Shown here in pieces: positions 50,865 to 62,102 of a stretch of 64,000 bases of DNA. Position 1 is the stretch's first letter. Each line of letters begins with the position of its first letter. Below the pieces are notes generated by a model. It was not told where the DNA came from. It did no database searches and worked only from the letters and a program-made list of their open reading frames with translations. Source of the DNA: Zygotorulaspora mrakii (taxonomy: Eukaryota > Ascomycota > Saccharomycetes > Saccharomycetales > Saccharomycetaceae); the NCBI RefSeq assembly GCF_013402915.1, contig NC_050720.1, positions 434,001 through 498,000 on the forward strand. Reading direction: 5' to 3'. The translations under genes and the position numbers were made by a program.

Positions 50865-52013
50865 CTAGAATGACAAACGTTCTAGTGCTCTTGTCAAACG
50901 AGCTGCACCTGCCACGGAAGTGTCTTTTTCCAGCGAAACTTTTGCCCTATTTTTCTCCAACCCTTCTAGCAGTATGCAGGCTTTGCAGATTCTATTACTT
51001 GACAAATATCCACAACGTTCACATTTGCCACCGTCGATAAACCCCGCTGTAGTATTTCTTTGAAGCTTAACAGATCCATCACTTCGTACCTCCACAGGTT
51101 GCTGTTCCGAGGCTGATCTCAGTTCATTTTTGCTGCTTTTTTTCGGTTTAAGTATCAAATTCTCACCGCTATGTATTATATCAATGATGCAGCTTGGTCT
51201 GATCAGTTCTAAGTTTTTCATGAGTTCTCTAGCGGTTCCTCTAAATGCCTCAGGTGCATATGAACATTCAGTAGAGAAATAATCTAGTTTTTTGTAATGT
51301 GCATATAAAACAATCTCCTTCTGATAAGAATACTTGAAAGGTTTCGATCTTTTTATAGGAGACCCAGAGCTTTGAGTTATAATTGCAGTTGATTTCTCTA
51401 ATCTTGCGACATCACCGCGAAAGATATTCATCAGAACTGTTTCTGCCATATCATCCGCATTATGTCCTGTAACTACATGACTTATACCAAGTTTTGCCGC
51501 ACCACGATCCAAAGCCTGTCTTCTGAAAACGCCACAATACGTACAGCTGCTTCTAACTCCAGCACATGCCACAATCTCATCCATAGTCCAATCGTATAAG
51601 TCCCTGTAGGACACAATCTCCAATGGAAGATCATACTGCACCTGATTCCTTTTCACAGTGGCCAGCGAGTCGTCCCGGTAACCAACGATACCCTCATCAA
51701 TGCTCAACAGTACAATATGGATACCGTAATTATACCGATCATTCAGTAATTTCAAAACATATGCCAATACAGTCGAGTCCTTTCCGCCTGACGCTCCAAC
51801 GGCAACTTTCTCTCCCTTCTGGAACAGATTGGCGCAAACGATAGTATTATGTATCTCTGTTTCAAATACATGGAAAAAGCACAGCTTACAAATCCGTTGC
51901 AAGTTTTTCGGTCTTCTAATTAGAGCCTTGCGACAATGGCATATTTCACACAGTTGAGATACCTTTATCTTCTTAGCCCTATTAACCGGATCAGAAGGCG
52001 GAACGAAGGACAT
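50865..52013 (-). CDS. NCS6: Cytosolic tRNA 2-thiolation protein Ncs6/Ctu1
   Basis: 382 residues (S. cerevisiae Ncs6 359). An N-terminal zinc site (CEICHCRK ... CKLC) precedes the ATP-pyrophosphatase P-loop SGGKDS at 75-80, the central CTYCGVFRR cysteines and [11 protein letters not shown], then a C-terminal zinc site ([16 protein letters not shown]). With Ncs2 it adenylates and thiolates U34 of tRNA-Lys, -Glu and -Gln using sulfur carried by Urm1. The ~20 extra residues lie between the ATPase domain and the C-terminal zinc site ([19 protein letters not shown] region). Cytosolic. Same strand as VAM7. Confidence 0.97.
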   Translation of the reverse strand: MSFVPPSDPVNRAKKIKVSQLCEICHCRKALIRRPKNLQRICKLCFFHVFETEIHNTIVCANLFQKGEKVAVGASGGKDSTVLAYVLKLLNDRYNYGIHIVLLSIDEGIVGYRDDSLATVKRNQVQYDLPLEIVSYRDLYDWTMDEIVACAGVRSSCTYCGVFRRQALDRGAAKLGISHVVTGHNADDMAETVLMNIFRGDVARLEKSTAIITQSSGSPIKRSKPFKYSYQKEIVLYAHYKKLDYFSTECSYAPEAFRGTARELMKNLELIRPSCIIDIIHSGENLILKPKKSSKNELRSASEQQPVEVRSDGSVKLQRNTTAGFIDGGKCERCGYLSSNRICKACILLEGLEKNRAKVSLEKDTSVAGAARLTRALERLSF

Positions 52014-52204
52014 TTTCCAAAAAAAGAGGCACTTACAGTGGAGTTAGTAATACAGAACTCTGATATGCTTTACTGCTCACCTTCTTTACCAAATATCTGA
52101 GGTGATGAATTAAAGCATTGAAATACTTTTTTTTTTCATCGCATTAAAAAATGTGATGGATGAGCTAAGATCAAACGCAACCTGTGGGGTTCGAATGGAG
52201 GGAT

Positions 52205-53272
52205 TCAATCACTATTAAATTGTTTTGCTCTTCTATTAGCAGTGCGTAACTTCGAAGAAGTATTGTCTATGTCATTACCGAGAAGATCCAAGAGATCATT
52301 TTGTTGAGATAATTCTTGGTTCATCTCGAGCGAGAGTGCTTTTTGGCGTTGAATAATCATATGCATTTGCCCTAATTCTTGATCTTGCTCCGCAATTTTG
52401 TCCTTATGAAGCTGCAAAAGTTGTTGCTTATTCAGCTGCAGTGTTTCTTCAGTTTCTCCGATTCTCCTTCTACCAGCTAACGGTTTTTTTGGAGACTTCG
52501 GCTTTGCAACACCAGTGAATAAAACTGTCTTCTCGTTGCCGATATCAACTGCATCATTTGAGGTGATTTTACCCAGACCTGAGTGTAAGGCCATTTCATT
52601 AATATCTGATTTTAGTGCTTGCAGCAAGCTGTGGCGTCTATTCAGTTCTGTTTCGTTGAGTAGCCGAGAACGCCGTGTTGCGTCAAGTGCATTTTCCAAC
52701 TGGTAAAGGGACAATCGTAGTTTCATTAAATTTCTTGTATTATCAGAGCTGCCGTCCTTCTTACACTGAGACAGAAGTGTCTTTGAATCTCTGAAGCTTA
52801 TCATCCACTGAGACGGATCGCCTAAATCCAGATCAGTTCTGTCGTCGATTTGGTTAGGGGTTACGTGTGCATTAGTTTCATTCCAACCAGCAGGTAGTTT
52901 AAGGAAGCTTGCCACTAGAGGTGAATTTTTCCACTTAGTATCAAAAGAATCGTTAAGCATATCGCGCAAGAATTTTGCGAGTTTATTCTTCCGTGACTCG
53001 ATAACTTCAGATGAAAGTTTATTTTTCGACCATAAACCAAATCCACGATTTGGTAGATCATAAGGCAGCTCTGTTCGGAATTCTTTCTCTAATTTATTTT
53101 TCAAATCCCAGAATTCTGAATAGCGTCTGAATACATGTTGCTCAAACGTCTGTCTGACACTGTTTTCACCAGCTCGCGTTATTTTGACGTTCACACCATA
53201 CAATGCATACGACTCGTTGATGATTCGAACGTCATCAAAAACTACATCAACCTCACTCCCTCGATGCACCAT
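52205..53272 (-). CDS. VAM7: Vam7-like vacuolar Qc-SNARE with PX domain
   Basis: 355 residues from the ATG at 53272 (MVHRGSEVDVVFDDV); the frame continues upstream without an ATG. S. cerevisiae Vam7 is 316 aa. A PX domain occupies ~5-125, with FRRYSEFWDLKNKL and LPNRGFGLW for PtdIns3P binding. A linker follows, then a C-terminal SNARE helix containing EMNQELSQQNDLLDLLGNDIDNTSSKL, with the zero-layer Gln in the QQN region. There is no transmembrane segment, as expected. It acts in homotypic vacuole fusion with Vam3, Vti1, Nyv1 and HOPS. Adjacent to SKI8 as in YGL212W-YGL213C. Confidence 0.9.
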   Translation of the reverse strand: MVHRGSEVDVVFDDVRIINESYALYGVNVKITRAGENSVRQTFEQHVFRRYSEFWDLKNKLEKEFRTELPYDLPNRGFGLWSKNKLSSEVIESRKNKLAKFLRDMLNDSFDTKWKNSPLVASFLKLPAGWNETNAHVTPNQIDDRTDLDLGDPSQWMISFRDSKTLLSQCKKDGSSDNTRNLMKLRLSLYQLENALDATRRSRLLNETELNRRHSLLQALKSDINEMALHSGLGKITSNDAVDIGNEKTVLFTGVAKPKSPKKPLAGRRRIGETEETLQLNKQQLLQLHKDKIAEQDQELGQMHMIIQRQKALSLEMNQELSQQNDLLDLLGNDIDNTSSKLRTANRRAKQFNSD

Positions 53273-53466
53273 CGTTGCACCTTTAAGAATGCTTTCTATT
53301 AGCACTGCATGCGTTTCGCCGCTTAGGTTTTATTTATTCCGGCAAGGCTTTAGTTTCTTGCTTGTTTAAATTACGAGAAGAAAAAGAGGATATGAGCTGA
53401 AATTGGGTTCAGTCAAAGAAAGTATATAAAACTTAATAAATTGTGCATAGACTCATTGATTAGCTC

Positions 53467-54744
53467 ATGTCGAACGTATTTATCTCAACAGCCAATTGTG
53501 GCAAAGCTCATGATGCTGATATATTTGGATTGAGTGTGTGCAACCCATATACAGTAACGTGCTCTGGAGACGGTTCAATCAAGCTTTGGAAAAATAATCT
53601 ACTGGATAACGAATTACCGAGGAATAACTATATCCGCCAATTTGTTCACAAGACAGGTGTTCACCACGTCGAAGTCTTTCATTCTGTAGAAAGAGGTGGA
53701 AATGAACTCTGTATCATAGCATGCGTGTCATTTTCAGGTCACATTTTCTTCTATAACGTTGATATAGAGTCTGGAGATCTGAATGAGCTCAACTTACTTT
53801 CTCCTAAGGAGGACAAAAAGTCATATTGGGCAATTAAATGGTACAAGAGTGATGACTCAAATATATGTCACCGCTTTGCTGCCACAGATGTCAAAGGCTC
53901 GACATATGTGTGGAGGTTTCATCCATTTGAAGAAGAGCTGGATGAAGAGCAAGCTCAAAAAGAAAAAATGAAAAGGGAAGCAAAAGCCAGGAGAAATGGA
54001 GAATATGTACCCGATAAAGATGCTGAAATCGATTCTACATTCAGATCGGCAACTGTACGCCCACATTTAATGCTAGATGCGGAAATCCCTGCACAAAAGC
54101 CAGCATTTGCGACTTGTATTGATATTTCATCATCTGGATTGATAGCGACAGGGTTTTCCAACGGTAACGTGGTCATCTCACAATTAAGAACATTACGACC
54201 CATACACAATTTTGAAGCATTTGGCATACAAGGAATTGAACAAAACAGCAATACCGTGAGGGACGTGAAATTCTCACCATTAGGAACGATCCTTGCTGTC
54301 GCTAGCGACTCAGGCTCATACGGATGTGTCACAATGTATGAGACTGAGTATGGTGAAAGAATAGGATCTTTAACCGTTCCAACGCACAGCAATCAGGCAA
54401 CTATTGGGGCATTTGCACACAGTGGTTGGGTATTTGGCTTATCATTCAATTCCACAGGTGAATTTCTGGCCAGTTGTGGATATGACAGTAAAGTTAGAGT
54501 TTGGGACGTAAAATCGAGAGAACGCGTATCGACTTTGAATATAACCGCGAGCGACATTGAGGAAGAACAAGAGATACTGTTAGAAGACGAGCACGGGGAT
54601 TCCTTGAAGTTTCCGCCTGTAATGGCAGTTAAATTTATCAATAAAGGTGTTCGTAAGGGAATGGGCAGCGATACAAACGAAGGATTATGCTGTGTCTGTA
54701 TGGATAGAAGTGTAAGATGGTTTAGAGAAGCTGGCGGCGCATAA
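53467..54744 (+). CDS. SKI8: Ski8, WD40 subunit of the Ski complex
   Basis: 425 residues (S. cerevisiae 397). WD40 repeats throughout, beginning with ANCGKAHDADIFGLSVCNP and ending with a conserved CVCMDRSVRWFREAGGA. With Ski2 and Ski3 it feeds mRNA to the cytoplasmic exosome for 3'-5' decay. In S. cerevisiae it also helps Spo11 make meiotic double-strand breaks. A highly charged insertion (about 155-190, EELDEEQAQKEKMKREAKARR) accounts for the extra length relative to S. cerevisiae. The stop codon lies inside an 11-bp inverted repeat. Divergent from VAM7 with a ~195-bp gap, convergent with CLG1. Confidence 0.96.
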   Translation: MSNVFISTANCGKAHDADIFGLSVCNPYTVTCSGDGSIKLWKNNLLDNELPRNNYIRQFVHKTGVHHVEVFHSVERGGNELCIIACVSFSGHIFFYNVDIESGDLNELNLLSPKEDKKSYWAIKWYKSDDSNICHRFAATDVKGSTYVWRFHPFEEELDEEQAQKEKMKREAKARRNGEYVPDKDAEIDSTFRSATVRPHLMLDAEIPAQKPAFATCIDISSSGLIATGFSNGNVVISQLRTLRPIHNFEAFGIQGIEQNSNTVRDVKFSPLGTILAVASDSGSYGCVTMYETEYGERIGSLTVPTHSNQATIGAFAHSGWVFGLSFNSTGEFLASCGYDSKVRVWDVKSRERVSTLNITASDIEEEQEILLEDEHGDSLKFPPVMAVKFINKGVRKGMGSDTNEGLCCVCMDRSVRWFREAGGA

Positions 54745-55255
54745 TGGTCTCGCTTAATTCAAAAAATTTATCAATTTCAAACTTAAAGAGCACATCTTAT
54801 GCGCCGCTATAAAGCAAAAAAGGTGTTAAATTCATAGGTAAAGCTTGGGTTAACATTTAACCCTCAATTTATTCATTATTACTGTAAAAAATTGTATACT
54901 CTTTAGAAAAAGCACACCTGAAAAGATTAACCAAAAAAAAATATGTAATAAGTAAACCCAAAAAAAAAGTAAATTGCTTCATTCTTGATGTTGTTATAGT
55001 ATTACATCAAAGGAAGTTTGCGTTTGAAAAATAATAAATTGTATGCTAAACGAAGGAAAACCAGAATCGCTAAAGCTTCGTCTTGGCTAGACAAATCTGA
55101 GGGTTGAGAATTGATCAAATGAACAATACAGATCCTTCAGATGATCTTTAATTCAATTTCAAGAGCAATGAGGAATGAAACGTCGGCAGGTGGCGGCAGA
55201 AAAATAATAGGCAGAAAAACAAATGATTATTTTGCAAGAGATTGTTCCTCAATAA
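54745..55255. other. Convergent SKI8/CLG1 intergenic region
   Basis: About 510 bp between two 3' ends, with A-rich stretches around 54930-54970 and the distal arm of the SKI8 3' inverted repeat (54797-54807). ORFs at 55141-55350 are shadows of the CLG1 end and low-complexity sequence. Confidence 0.4.
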
Positions 55256-56560
55256 TCAATAAACAGCAGAATAACAATAATAACTGCTGTCCATTTGAGC
55301 CAGTTTCGAAGGATTGTGGAAATTTTCGTCGACAGTCCACGATCTATTAGGAGAAACCCCCATATTAATCGATTCCACATTTGGTTGCTGCATTCCATAT
55401 TGAAAATAGCTTGGATTATAATTGGTACTACCATTCATACCAAAAACACCAACACTTTGAGAAGTTTGGATACGATTAATGGGAGAGCTATTCATCACAC
55501 CAATTCTGGAACGATTACTATGAAGACAATCATTTGGATCTTCGTTATAGTAACAGGGAGATGAATAGATATTTGCCTTTAATTGGGCCGGTGTTTGATA
55601 GCCAGACAATGGTGATAAGTAGTTATCAGTAGAATGAGGTGTCGGTAACAAATTTGGTGGAGATGGACATCTTTTATCTTGACAAAACAATTCAAAGGAG
55701 TGAGAAAGTTTTTCATATGAAGTAAACTTGTCTTGAAACAATCTCCATTCAAGTACTTCTAGCCACTCTTTTTCATAGTCATTAACAGAATTCAGAGTCA
55801 TTCCGGTTGCCTGAGTCCATGACTTATTAGTAAAGGTCTTATCATCATTAAATTTATTGGCTAGAACTAAAGCAATCATTGTATTTTGATAAATAACATT
55901 TACCGATTTACCTCCAAGACTTTCGATGCCTTGGGGCAATTTTGAAATGTACTTATGCAATAAATCTATTGCCAAAAATATGGTAACTGATGGCAATCTC
56001 GTAGCATTTAGAACTGAAGAGACGCCCTTAGTAAAAAGATCGATATTTTCGGTAGAGTTTGTCTCTCTTATGATAGTGCTCGCATCAGTACCGAATGCAA
56101 TATATGCATTTTTGACAACGAAATCTGAAATCAGATCCAAATCATAATCCAAAAATTGATTTACACCACCATTGACAGATTCCTCACGAGCAACAGGTTC
56201 TTCGATAGCCAACGGTGGTAATATGGGAGCAGGGGGCACACCATAAAACATTCCCATAGGAGGCAAAGTCGCCTGTGGGAAACTACACGTATGGCGATGA
56301 CAGGCATGAGGATGATGCTGAATAGGTGGTGGCACCAGTCCTTGATTAAAGTAGGACTGTTGATGTGCCATCGGATGCACGGGCTGCTGAACAGGATGCT
56401 GCATGGGCTGTTGCTGATAATATCCGTAAGGATTAATCGTTCCTTGGTTACCTGCAGCTAGATAGGTTGGCCCTTGTTGCTGTTGTTGCTGATTCATTGG
56501 AGCTCCATGACGAACACCACTGTTGGCAACATGGCCTGGATAATACATGAACGTAGCCAT
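55256..56560 (-). CDS. CLG1: Clg1-like cyclin (Pho85-type)
   Basis: 434 residues (S. cerevisiae Clg1 452). The N-terminal ~130 residues are Gln/Pro/His-rich. A Pcl-type cyclin box follows (~135-280), with FLDYDLDLISDFVVKNAYIAFG, LPSVTIFLAIDLLHKYISKLP and ALVLANKFNDDKTFTNKSWTQ. The C-terminal third is Asn/Ser-rich. S. cerevisiae Clg1 partners Pho85 and affects autophagy and lifespan control. The assignment rests on the cyclin box and on position next to SKI8 and KIP3 (YGL213C-YGL215W-YGL216W). Confidence 0.88.
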   Translation of the reverse strand: MATFMYYPGHVANSGVRHGAPMNQQQQQQGPTYLAAGNQGTINPYGYYQQQPMQHPVQQPVHPMAHQQSYFNQGLVPPPIQHHPHACHRHTCSFPQATLPPMGMFYGVPPAPILPPLAIEEPVAREESVNGGVNQFLDYDLDLISDFVVKNAYIAFGTDASTIIRETNSTENIDLFTKGVSSVLNATRLPSVTIFLAIDLLHKYISKLPQGIESLGGKSVNVIYQNTMIALVLANKFNDDKTFTNKSWTQATGMTLNSVNDYEKEWLEVLEWRLFQDKFTSYEKLSHSFELFCQDKRCPSPPNLLPTPHSTDNYLSPLSGYQTPAQLKANIYSSPCYYNEDPNDCLHSNRSRIGVMNSSPINRIQTSQSVGVFGMNGSTNYNPSYFQYGMQQPNVESINMGVSPNRSWTVDENFHNPSKLAQMDSSYYCYSAVY

Positions 56561-57338
56561 GATCCTGGATTAATGAAAAAAAAAAAATCAACAAAAAAAA
56601 TAGATAAAAAAAGCAGTTAAGTGTAACAGGACAAATTAAATTAATAACTGTCTCTCAGAAAAGTCTTTCCGGTTGAGAAAGCTCCAAAAAATGTTACACC
56701 GCTAAAGATACCAATAGCACGCTCCCTCTAGTGTTTCGATTATAAATCACCGAGCAGAAGCTAGCTTGGAATCCAGTAAAAGAAATAGGCTAGACGCTGT
56801 TCAACTTAGTGAATAGACCTACTCTAATGTAATGTGTATATTAAAGATCACAGAAGAGAATGAAAAATAGTAATAACAAAAGGTGAAAAATGAAATTTTG
56901 CTACCGTGGGTTAAGATCCAAAATTAAACACAAATATGTACTATCTTTGACCACAACTCACCAAAAGTTCCGTTTTATTCCCTTGGTATTAGCACCGTTT
57001 CCCCTTTCTCTGAAGTTTAATACACAACTTGAAGCAGTTTCTATAATCCTTTTTTATTAATAAAAAAAGAAGAAGAATGAGTTCTTGGACTCTTCAAGAG
57101 AGATCAAGGAAAACTATAAACATCCATTACATGAAATCTTTATTATTAACGTTGGTTATATGTGCAAACATAAATCAGTATCACGGAGTGATTCACCACC
57201 CGGCACAGGTGAAATTTTTTTTTGTTTCTTTTCACGATTTCCGCTGGGCCACAATAAGTTGGCCGCAGGATCATTGAGGACGTATGCAGTTTTCTTTGGC
57301 TTTTGGCTTTTAGCATGCTCGGAGGATGTTCGTACACT
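56561..57338. other. CLG1 upstream region / KIP3 3' region
   Basis: About 780 bp. A-rich tracts at 56576-56611 lie directly before the CLG1 ATG on its 5' UTR side. Plus-strand ORFs at 57077-57495 overlap the KIP3 end and have no supported function. Confidence 0.4.
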
Positions 57339-59684
57339 TCAATTAGTGTTGGACAGCAGTTGTAGCGTAAGCAGGGAGTTTCTCACGGAACGGTTCCGAT
57401 TACTTGGTAGGAGGTCGGAGGAGGTGTTAATGTCTTGCATACTGACATCGACCTCCGCAGGATCGGGTCCAGTATGGAGATCAGCATGGATGTGAGGTGG
57501 AGGTGGAGGTGGAGGCGAAGGCGAAGACGATGGTGAATTTGGTGCAGATGGTGCGGATTCGGTTTGTTGATTTACCTGAGACGTGTCTGTATCGAGCCAG
57601 CGCACGGTCTTTGTGATGGGCAGTCTTTGCGGTGAACGTGATGATTTTGATAGGGATGAGGAGGAGGAAGAGGACGATGGCTTACTCTGGATCAAGAATG
57701 ATTGGCCAAATTCTTCGAATTCGTCATCAATCTTGACTAGATCGTTGATTGCTGCTTGAACGTCTTGTTTCTGTATTATGCAGCACGACAAGCATTTGAG
57801 CCTGTGTGACAGTGTCTTGTCTTGAAGTAGTTTTTCGAGCATCATTGAATATTGGACGAGAATTTCGTTCCTGATCATTTCCGATACGTGGTCTAATCTA
57901 GATTGGAAGAACGCAAGGTCTCGCAGATTGCTCCAGTTCTCCATCTCTTGCAGTTTTTTCAGAGACACCTCATGGCAGTTTTTGATGGCTAAATCGAGTT
58001 CATCTGGTGAATCGAATTTCGCTTCTAGTTCCAAAATTTTCCCCTGCAACTGGTCGATCAACAATCCGCAACTATCTGTGATTGCAATCGTGTTGGGTTC
58101 ATTCCTCACTATCTCAATAATGTTGGCGATCTCCAGTATAACAAGCTGTAGGAAACGTCTTTTACAAAGCACCAGCGATTTGATTGACTTCGCGTTCTGA
58201 TAATTCTCCATGGTTTCATAACTTCTGGTAACAGCTGAAATGCAATCTTCAATTGCCATATGAATCTTTTCCTGTGAAACCTTGTGTCTTTTTAAATTTA
58301 AAGCGACTATGGTTGCTTCTCGGTTACGTAATTGATCAATTTCCCTCTTTTGCTCTGAAATTGTTTTCAAATATGACCCAACATGTCTATCTAAAGATTG
58401 CTGATTCCTTAAAACCTTTGTTCTGATTTCTTTCGCACGATTTGCATATTTTAATGTGTTGAGAGTTTCGTCATAATGAGTACTGCTTGGTGATACACAG
58501 ACTATCATTACAGTTTTACAATTTCCACCTAGTGAAAATTTCAAGAGCCTTGTCAATTTCGAATCTCTGTAGGGCACATGGCACGTCCTGCGTGTTCCGT
58601 CACTTATGCAAAGTGCATTTATACAATTTCCCAGTGCTAGCAAAGATCTGTTAATATTAGCTCCCTCATGCAATCTTTGTCCTCTATTTCTTGTTGAAGC
58701 AGCTCTTTCGCTTCCAGCCAGATCAATAACTGATAAGGTTGCAAAGGTATGATTCATTGTTAAGTCCATTGACTTATCACTCTGCATTATATGGATTTGC
58801 AAAACTGCGTGCGATCTTGATGATGTTTCGTTGGCGTCGGTTGGTGATGTTGTTCGATTCATATTACCTCTAATTACGAGATCCATAACCTCTTGCACAT
58901 TTGTTGGCTTATAGAGCGAAAGATTCGTAACAGTCGTTCTATTCTCACTATCCTCTCTTATAACCAGTTTTTTTGATGATATTTCAGGGTTTAATAGATC
59001 ACGAATGGTTTCATTGTATATTTCCAGATACGACAAGGAAATCTCGAAATCTCTACTATCTCTCAAGTCATCCATTTTAATGAACAATTCCTGCATAGCC
59101 TGAAACACTATACCAGGTTTTTCAGACGTTCCAGAAACCGTATGCGTCTTGCCGCAACCTGTTGCGCCATACGCAAAGACAGTGCTGTTGAAGCCATCCA
59201 ATACTGAATCAAGTAAAGGTCTTGTGGTGCATTCGTATACCTGCTCTTGTGTTGCAGTTTCATCAAATAGCCTGTCAAAAACAAATTTGGTTTCACCACC
59301 ATTCCTTCGAAGTCTTCTTCTGCTTGCCCTCTTGAGTGAGTACATAGAATTTAGAACTGTATCATTTACCCTACTAAGAGGGAGGCTATCGGCAGGGTCA
59401 AAAATCAACATTTTGTCGTCCACGCATTCAACTACCTTTCTTATGCCTTGTGGTCTCAGCATTGCTGGTGGCCTCACGGACGATTCTTCTGTGAATTCGC
59501 CATCCGGCTTGTGGCCATTTAGCACCTCTCTTGGCAGTGACAGATTGGTATCACCGAGTCTCGGAAAACTCTTCACTTCAGCATCGTTAATCAAATGTGA
59601 CAATTCATCCTCGGTAAATGGCCTGACCCTAACGGCCACCACTATTGAAGATTGATGAATATCTTTCAGAGTAAAATTCAACAT
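57339..59684 (-). CDS. KIP3: Kinesin-8 motor Kip3
   Basis: 781 residues (S. cerevisiae Kip3 805). The kinesin motor domain is N-terminal (~1-440), with P-loop GATGCGKT at 173-180, switch I NETSSRSHAV, switch II DLAGSERA and HVPYRDSKLTRLLKFSLGGN. A family insertion follows beta1 near residues 35-85. A coiled-coil neck and stalk (~440-660) and a Ser/Pro-rich tail with polyproline follow. Kinesin-8 is a plus-end-directed motor that shortens microtubules and positions the spindle. Same strand as CLG1; divergent from MDM34. Confidence 0.96.
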   Translation of the reverse strand: MLNFTLKDIHQSSIVVAVRVRPFTEDELSHLINDAEVKSFPRLGDTNLSLPREVLNGHKPDGEFTEESSVRPPAMLRPQGIRKVVECVDDKMLIFDPADSLPLSRVNDTVLNSMYSLKRASRRRLRRNGGETKFVFDRLFDETATQEQVYECTTRPLLDSVLDGFNSTVFAYGATGCGKTHTVSGTSEKPGIVFQAMQELFIKMDDLRDSRDFEISLSYLEIYNETIRDLLNPEISSKKLVIREDSENRTTVTNLSLYKPTNVQEVMDLVIRGNMNRTTSPTDANETSSRSHAVLQIHIMQSDKSMDLTMNHTFATLSVIDLAGSERAASTRNRGQRLHEGANINRSLLALGNCINALCISDGTRRTCHVPYRDSKLTRLLKFSLGGNCKTVMIVCVSPSSTHYDETLNTLKYANRAKEIRTKVLRNQQSLDRHVGSYLKTISEQKREIDQLRNREATIVALNLKRHKVSQEKIHMAIEDCISAVTRSYETMENYQNAKSIKSLVLCKRRFLQLVILEIANIIEIVRNEPNTIAITDSCGLLIDQLQGKILELEAKFDSPDELDLAIKNCHEVSLKKLQEMENWSNLRDLAFFQSRLDHVSEMIRNEILVQYSMMLEKLLQDKTLSHRLKCLSCCIIQKQDVQAAINDLVKIDDEFEEFGQSFLIQSKPSSSSSSSSLSKSSRSPQRLPITKTVRWLDTDTSQVNQQTESAPSAPNSPSSSPSPPPPPPPHIHADLHTGPDPAEVDVSMQDINTSSDLLPSNRNRSVRNSLLTLQLLSNTN

Positions 59685-60156
59685 GCTGGCTTTTGTTCTT
59701 CAAAGCAATTCTTCAAAATTATGACTCTGAGACAAACGAAACGTCTTTTGCACACTCAGAAGCAGTAATAACAACTCAGGTGGTTTTGAATTGGACCTTG
59801 GAATTCCTTGAGTCCTTATGTTCTAAATAATAATCTTTGTTTACTAAAATATATCATCTCTTTAGGCGCTTAGCGTTTGAGCTCAATTTGTTACCCGAAT
59901 GAGAAAGGCATTTTTTATGCGGGAACAAAAGTTCGTGATCAGGATGACAAGTCAAATCAAGATCAATATTAGCTCCCAGCCCTAAGAGACTAAGAAGTGA
60001 ACAGTAATAACTTTAGATTTTTAAACTGTTGCGCTACTTCTCATTTTAATTTGACTGTGCCATTGCAAAGGTGATTTCGAAAATTTTCATAGATCAAAAA
60101 CACAGATTATATTGCAAATTCAGCTCTTTATATGAAATTTCAGAAATTATCTTAAT
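59685..60156. other. Divergent KIP3/MDM34 promoter region
   Basis: 472 bp of AT-rich sequence between two start codons. I see no distinctive site. Confidence 0.4.
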
Positions 60157-62019
60157 ATGTCATTCAGATTCAATGCTGAGGTTTTCAAAGATAATTCTTT
60201 CAATGAAAATATCAAGGAGAAATTAACAAAGGCTTTGAACTCATCTACTTCCTCCTCCTCGTCGCCTGTTGTAACTAGATCAGAGACTTGTGGAGAGGCG
60301 CCATATGCAGGCTGTTCCGATGCAGTGCCTCTAGGAGCGGCTACGGTCACAGAACAAAGAACTCCGCAAAGTAGGGGATCGACGACAACAACTACGACTA
60401 CTACCACGATATCTCCGAAGACAAGATCAACTATGTCTTCCAAGAAGTTGGATATTCTGAAAAGTGAAATTATTGTCAGTAAGGTGAATTTCCCTACAAT
60501 GCCGGAGCTTGAGATCTTGGATTTGGATATTAGCGCCCAGCCCAGGTCTCTCGTCAAAGGAATCTGCAAAATATCGTGCAGAGACGCGATGCTACAAATT
60601 CAGACTGAAATTGAATCTAATTTGTTATTAGTATATTCGGACTATTCGCCAGATTTTACCACTCCGACTATGATCTGTAAGGATTCTTTCACCATTCCCA
60701 TTACTATGGTTTTCAGCGAAATTCGTCTTGAGGCAATAACTAATCTGTTTGTAAAAAATTCAGGTATCGGAATATCCTTCAATGATGTGAATCTCGATTT
60801 CAAATTTGATTGCTCCATTAAAATTCTGCAATCAACCATAGAAAAAAGATTAAAAAAATCAATGCAAATGCTATTTAAAGAGGTGTTGCCCAGTGTTATT
60901 TTCAACATGTCCCAAACTTTGTTTACAGCAGAGGAAACAAATAGGAATGTCATTGAAGGAAGTGACAAAGGGGATGAGGAAAGAGACTGTACTAAAACAG
61001 TGCCATTGTTGAAGGTCATGTTAGAAGAATCAGATTTAGAACTCTCTCCGGCCAACATGCTTCGACTCTCGACTTTGATATCATCACGTCAAACTCTTTC
61101 ATTAAATGCTACTGTGTTAAATGTTCCATCAACAATCCCTGGGTGTCTCGAGAGACAAAACTTACGACGGTTCAACTCAAGAATTCCCTCCTTGTCAAAC
61201 TACTATGCTAATTTTTGTGAGAAGAAAGAGAAGCCTGCTGATATGAAGAGATCAACGTCTTCTCTGGTATCAAACTATGCATTTCATGAGGCAGATCAGA
61301 ATATTTTGCCCGCAAAAGTCCTAGAGGGAAATGCTTATGATTTAAAGACAATAACAAGTATTCAAAATCGTGTATTTGAACGGAGCACAGATGAGAATGT
61401 TCGTCCCAGAAGAAGAAAAATCAAGATTGCAAAGTCGAAAAAAAGCAGTAATCATGAAAGTCTCAAGGATAAAGATAATACAAATAGAGAACCATCCAAT
61501 GCTTCAGGAGAGGGTGAAACCACCGAAGTTGATTCCCCATTAAGCATACAGAGTGAAGATCCTATTTTAACAGCGCCTCGTCCACTTAAGCTCATTAAGC
61601 CGTTTTCATTAATGACTGCTCCTTGTAGAAGCGAGTTTGAAAGCAGAGCTTACTCCCCTGCGACACTTAACTCTGTGAGTACTTTGAAGTTGCCGGTAAA
61701 TTTGAATCCGATGTATTTTTCGCAGACTGATAAACCTTCATTAAATTTTGAGCCACAGATAGTAGTATCAAGAGCAAACTCCCCAAGAAAACTCAATTTA
61801 CTGGAAGAAACGAATTACTTCAATTACAGACCAGAACTCCATAAATTGAGGTCTACAATATATTCTCCTCTGGGGAAGAACAACGCTGTTTTACTCTCTG
61901 GAAAAGAGCTTTCAGAGCAAAGACAGCTCTTTGAGAAAAGGAGGTTAAGCTTTGTTGGATTGAACTATAAGGGAATTAACTGGGGAAGTGATGATGAGCC
62001 ACCGCCATATATCATTTGA
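60157..62019 (+). CDS. MDM34: ERMES complex subunit Mdm34
   Basis: 620 residues (S. cerevisiae Mdm34 459). An SMP lipid-binding domain starts at the N-terminus ([23 protein letters not shown], then [10 protein letters not shown] ... [15 protein letters not shown] ... [17 protein letters not shown]). A ~60-residue Ser/Thr-rich insertion, including a polythreonine run, interrupts it between ~30 and ~92. The C-terminal half is disordered, with [15 protein letters not shown] and PRRRKIK shared with S. cerevisiae. It ends in PPPYII, close to the PY motif (PPPYH) recognised by Rsp5. ERMES tethers ER to mitochondria for phospholipid exchange. Convergent with BOL2/FRA2 as in YGL219C-YGL220W. Confidence 0.94.
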   Translation: MSFRFNAEVFKDNSFNENIKEKLTKALNSSTSSSSSPVVTRSETCGEAPYAGCSDAVPLGAATVTEQRTPQSRGSTTTTTTTTTISPKTRSTMSSKKLDILKSEIIVSKVNFPTMPELEILDLDISAQPRSLVKGICKISCRDAMLQIQTEIESNLLLVYSDYSPDFTTPTMICKDSFTIPITMVFSEIRLEAITNLFVKNSGIGISFNDVNLDFKFDCSIKILQSTIEKRLKKSMQMLFKEVLPSVIFNMSQTLFTAEETNRNVIEGSDKGDEERDCTKTVPLLKVMLEESDLELSPANMLRLSTLISSRQTLSLNATVLNVPSTIPGCLERQNLRRFNSRIPSLSNYYANFCEKKEKPADMKRSTSSLVSNYAFHEADQNILPAKVLEGNAYDLKTITSIQNRVFERSTDENVRPRRRKIKIAKSKKSSNHESLKDKDNTNREPSNASGEGETTEVDSPLSIQSEDPILTAPRPLKLIKPFSLMTAPCRSEFESRAYSPATLNSVSTLKLPVNLNPMYFSQTDKPSLNFEPQIVVSRANSPRKLNLLEETNYFNYRPELHKLRSTIYSPLGKNNAVLLSGKELSEQRQLFEKRRLSFVGLNYKGINWGSDDEPPPYII

Positions 62020-62102
62020 TGAAAATTTGCAGAACTTATTTAATGATACATAACGAAACTCTTATAGCATTCGCTTGCAGATGAAATGCGCACGAATGCT
62101 GT

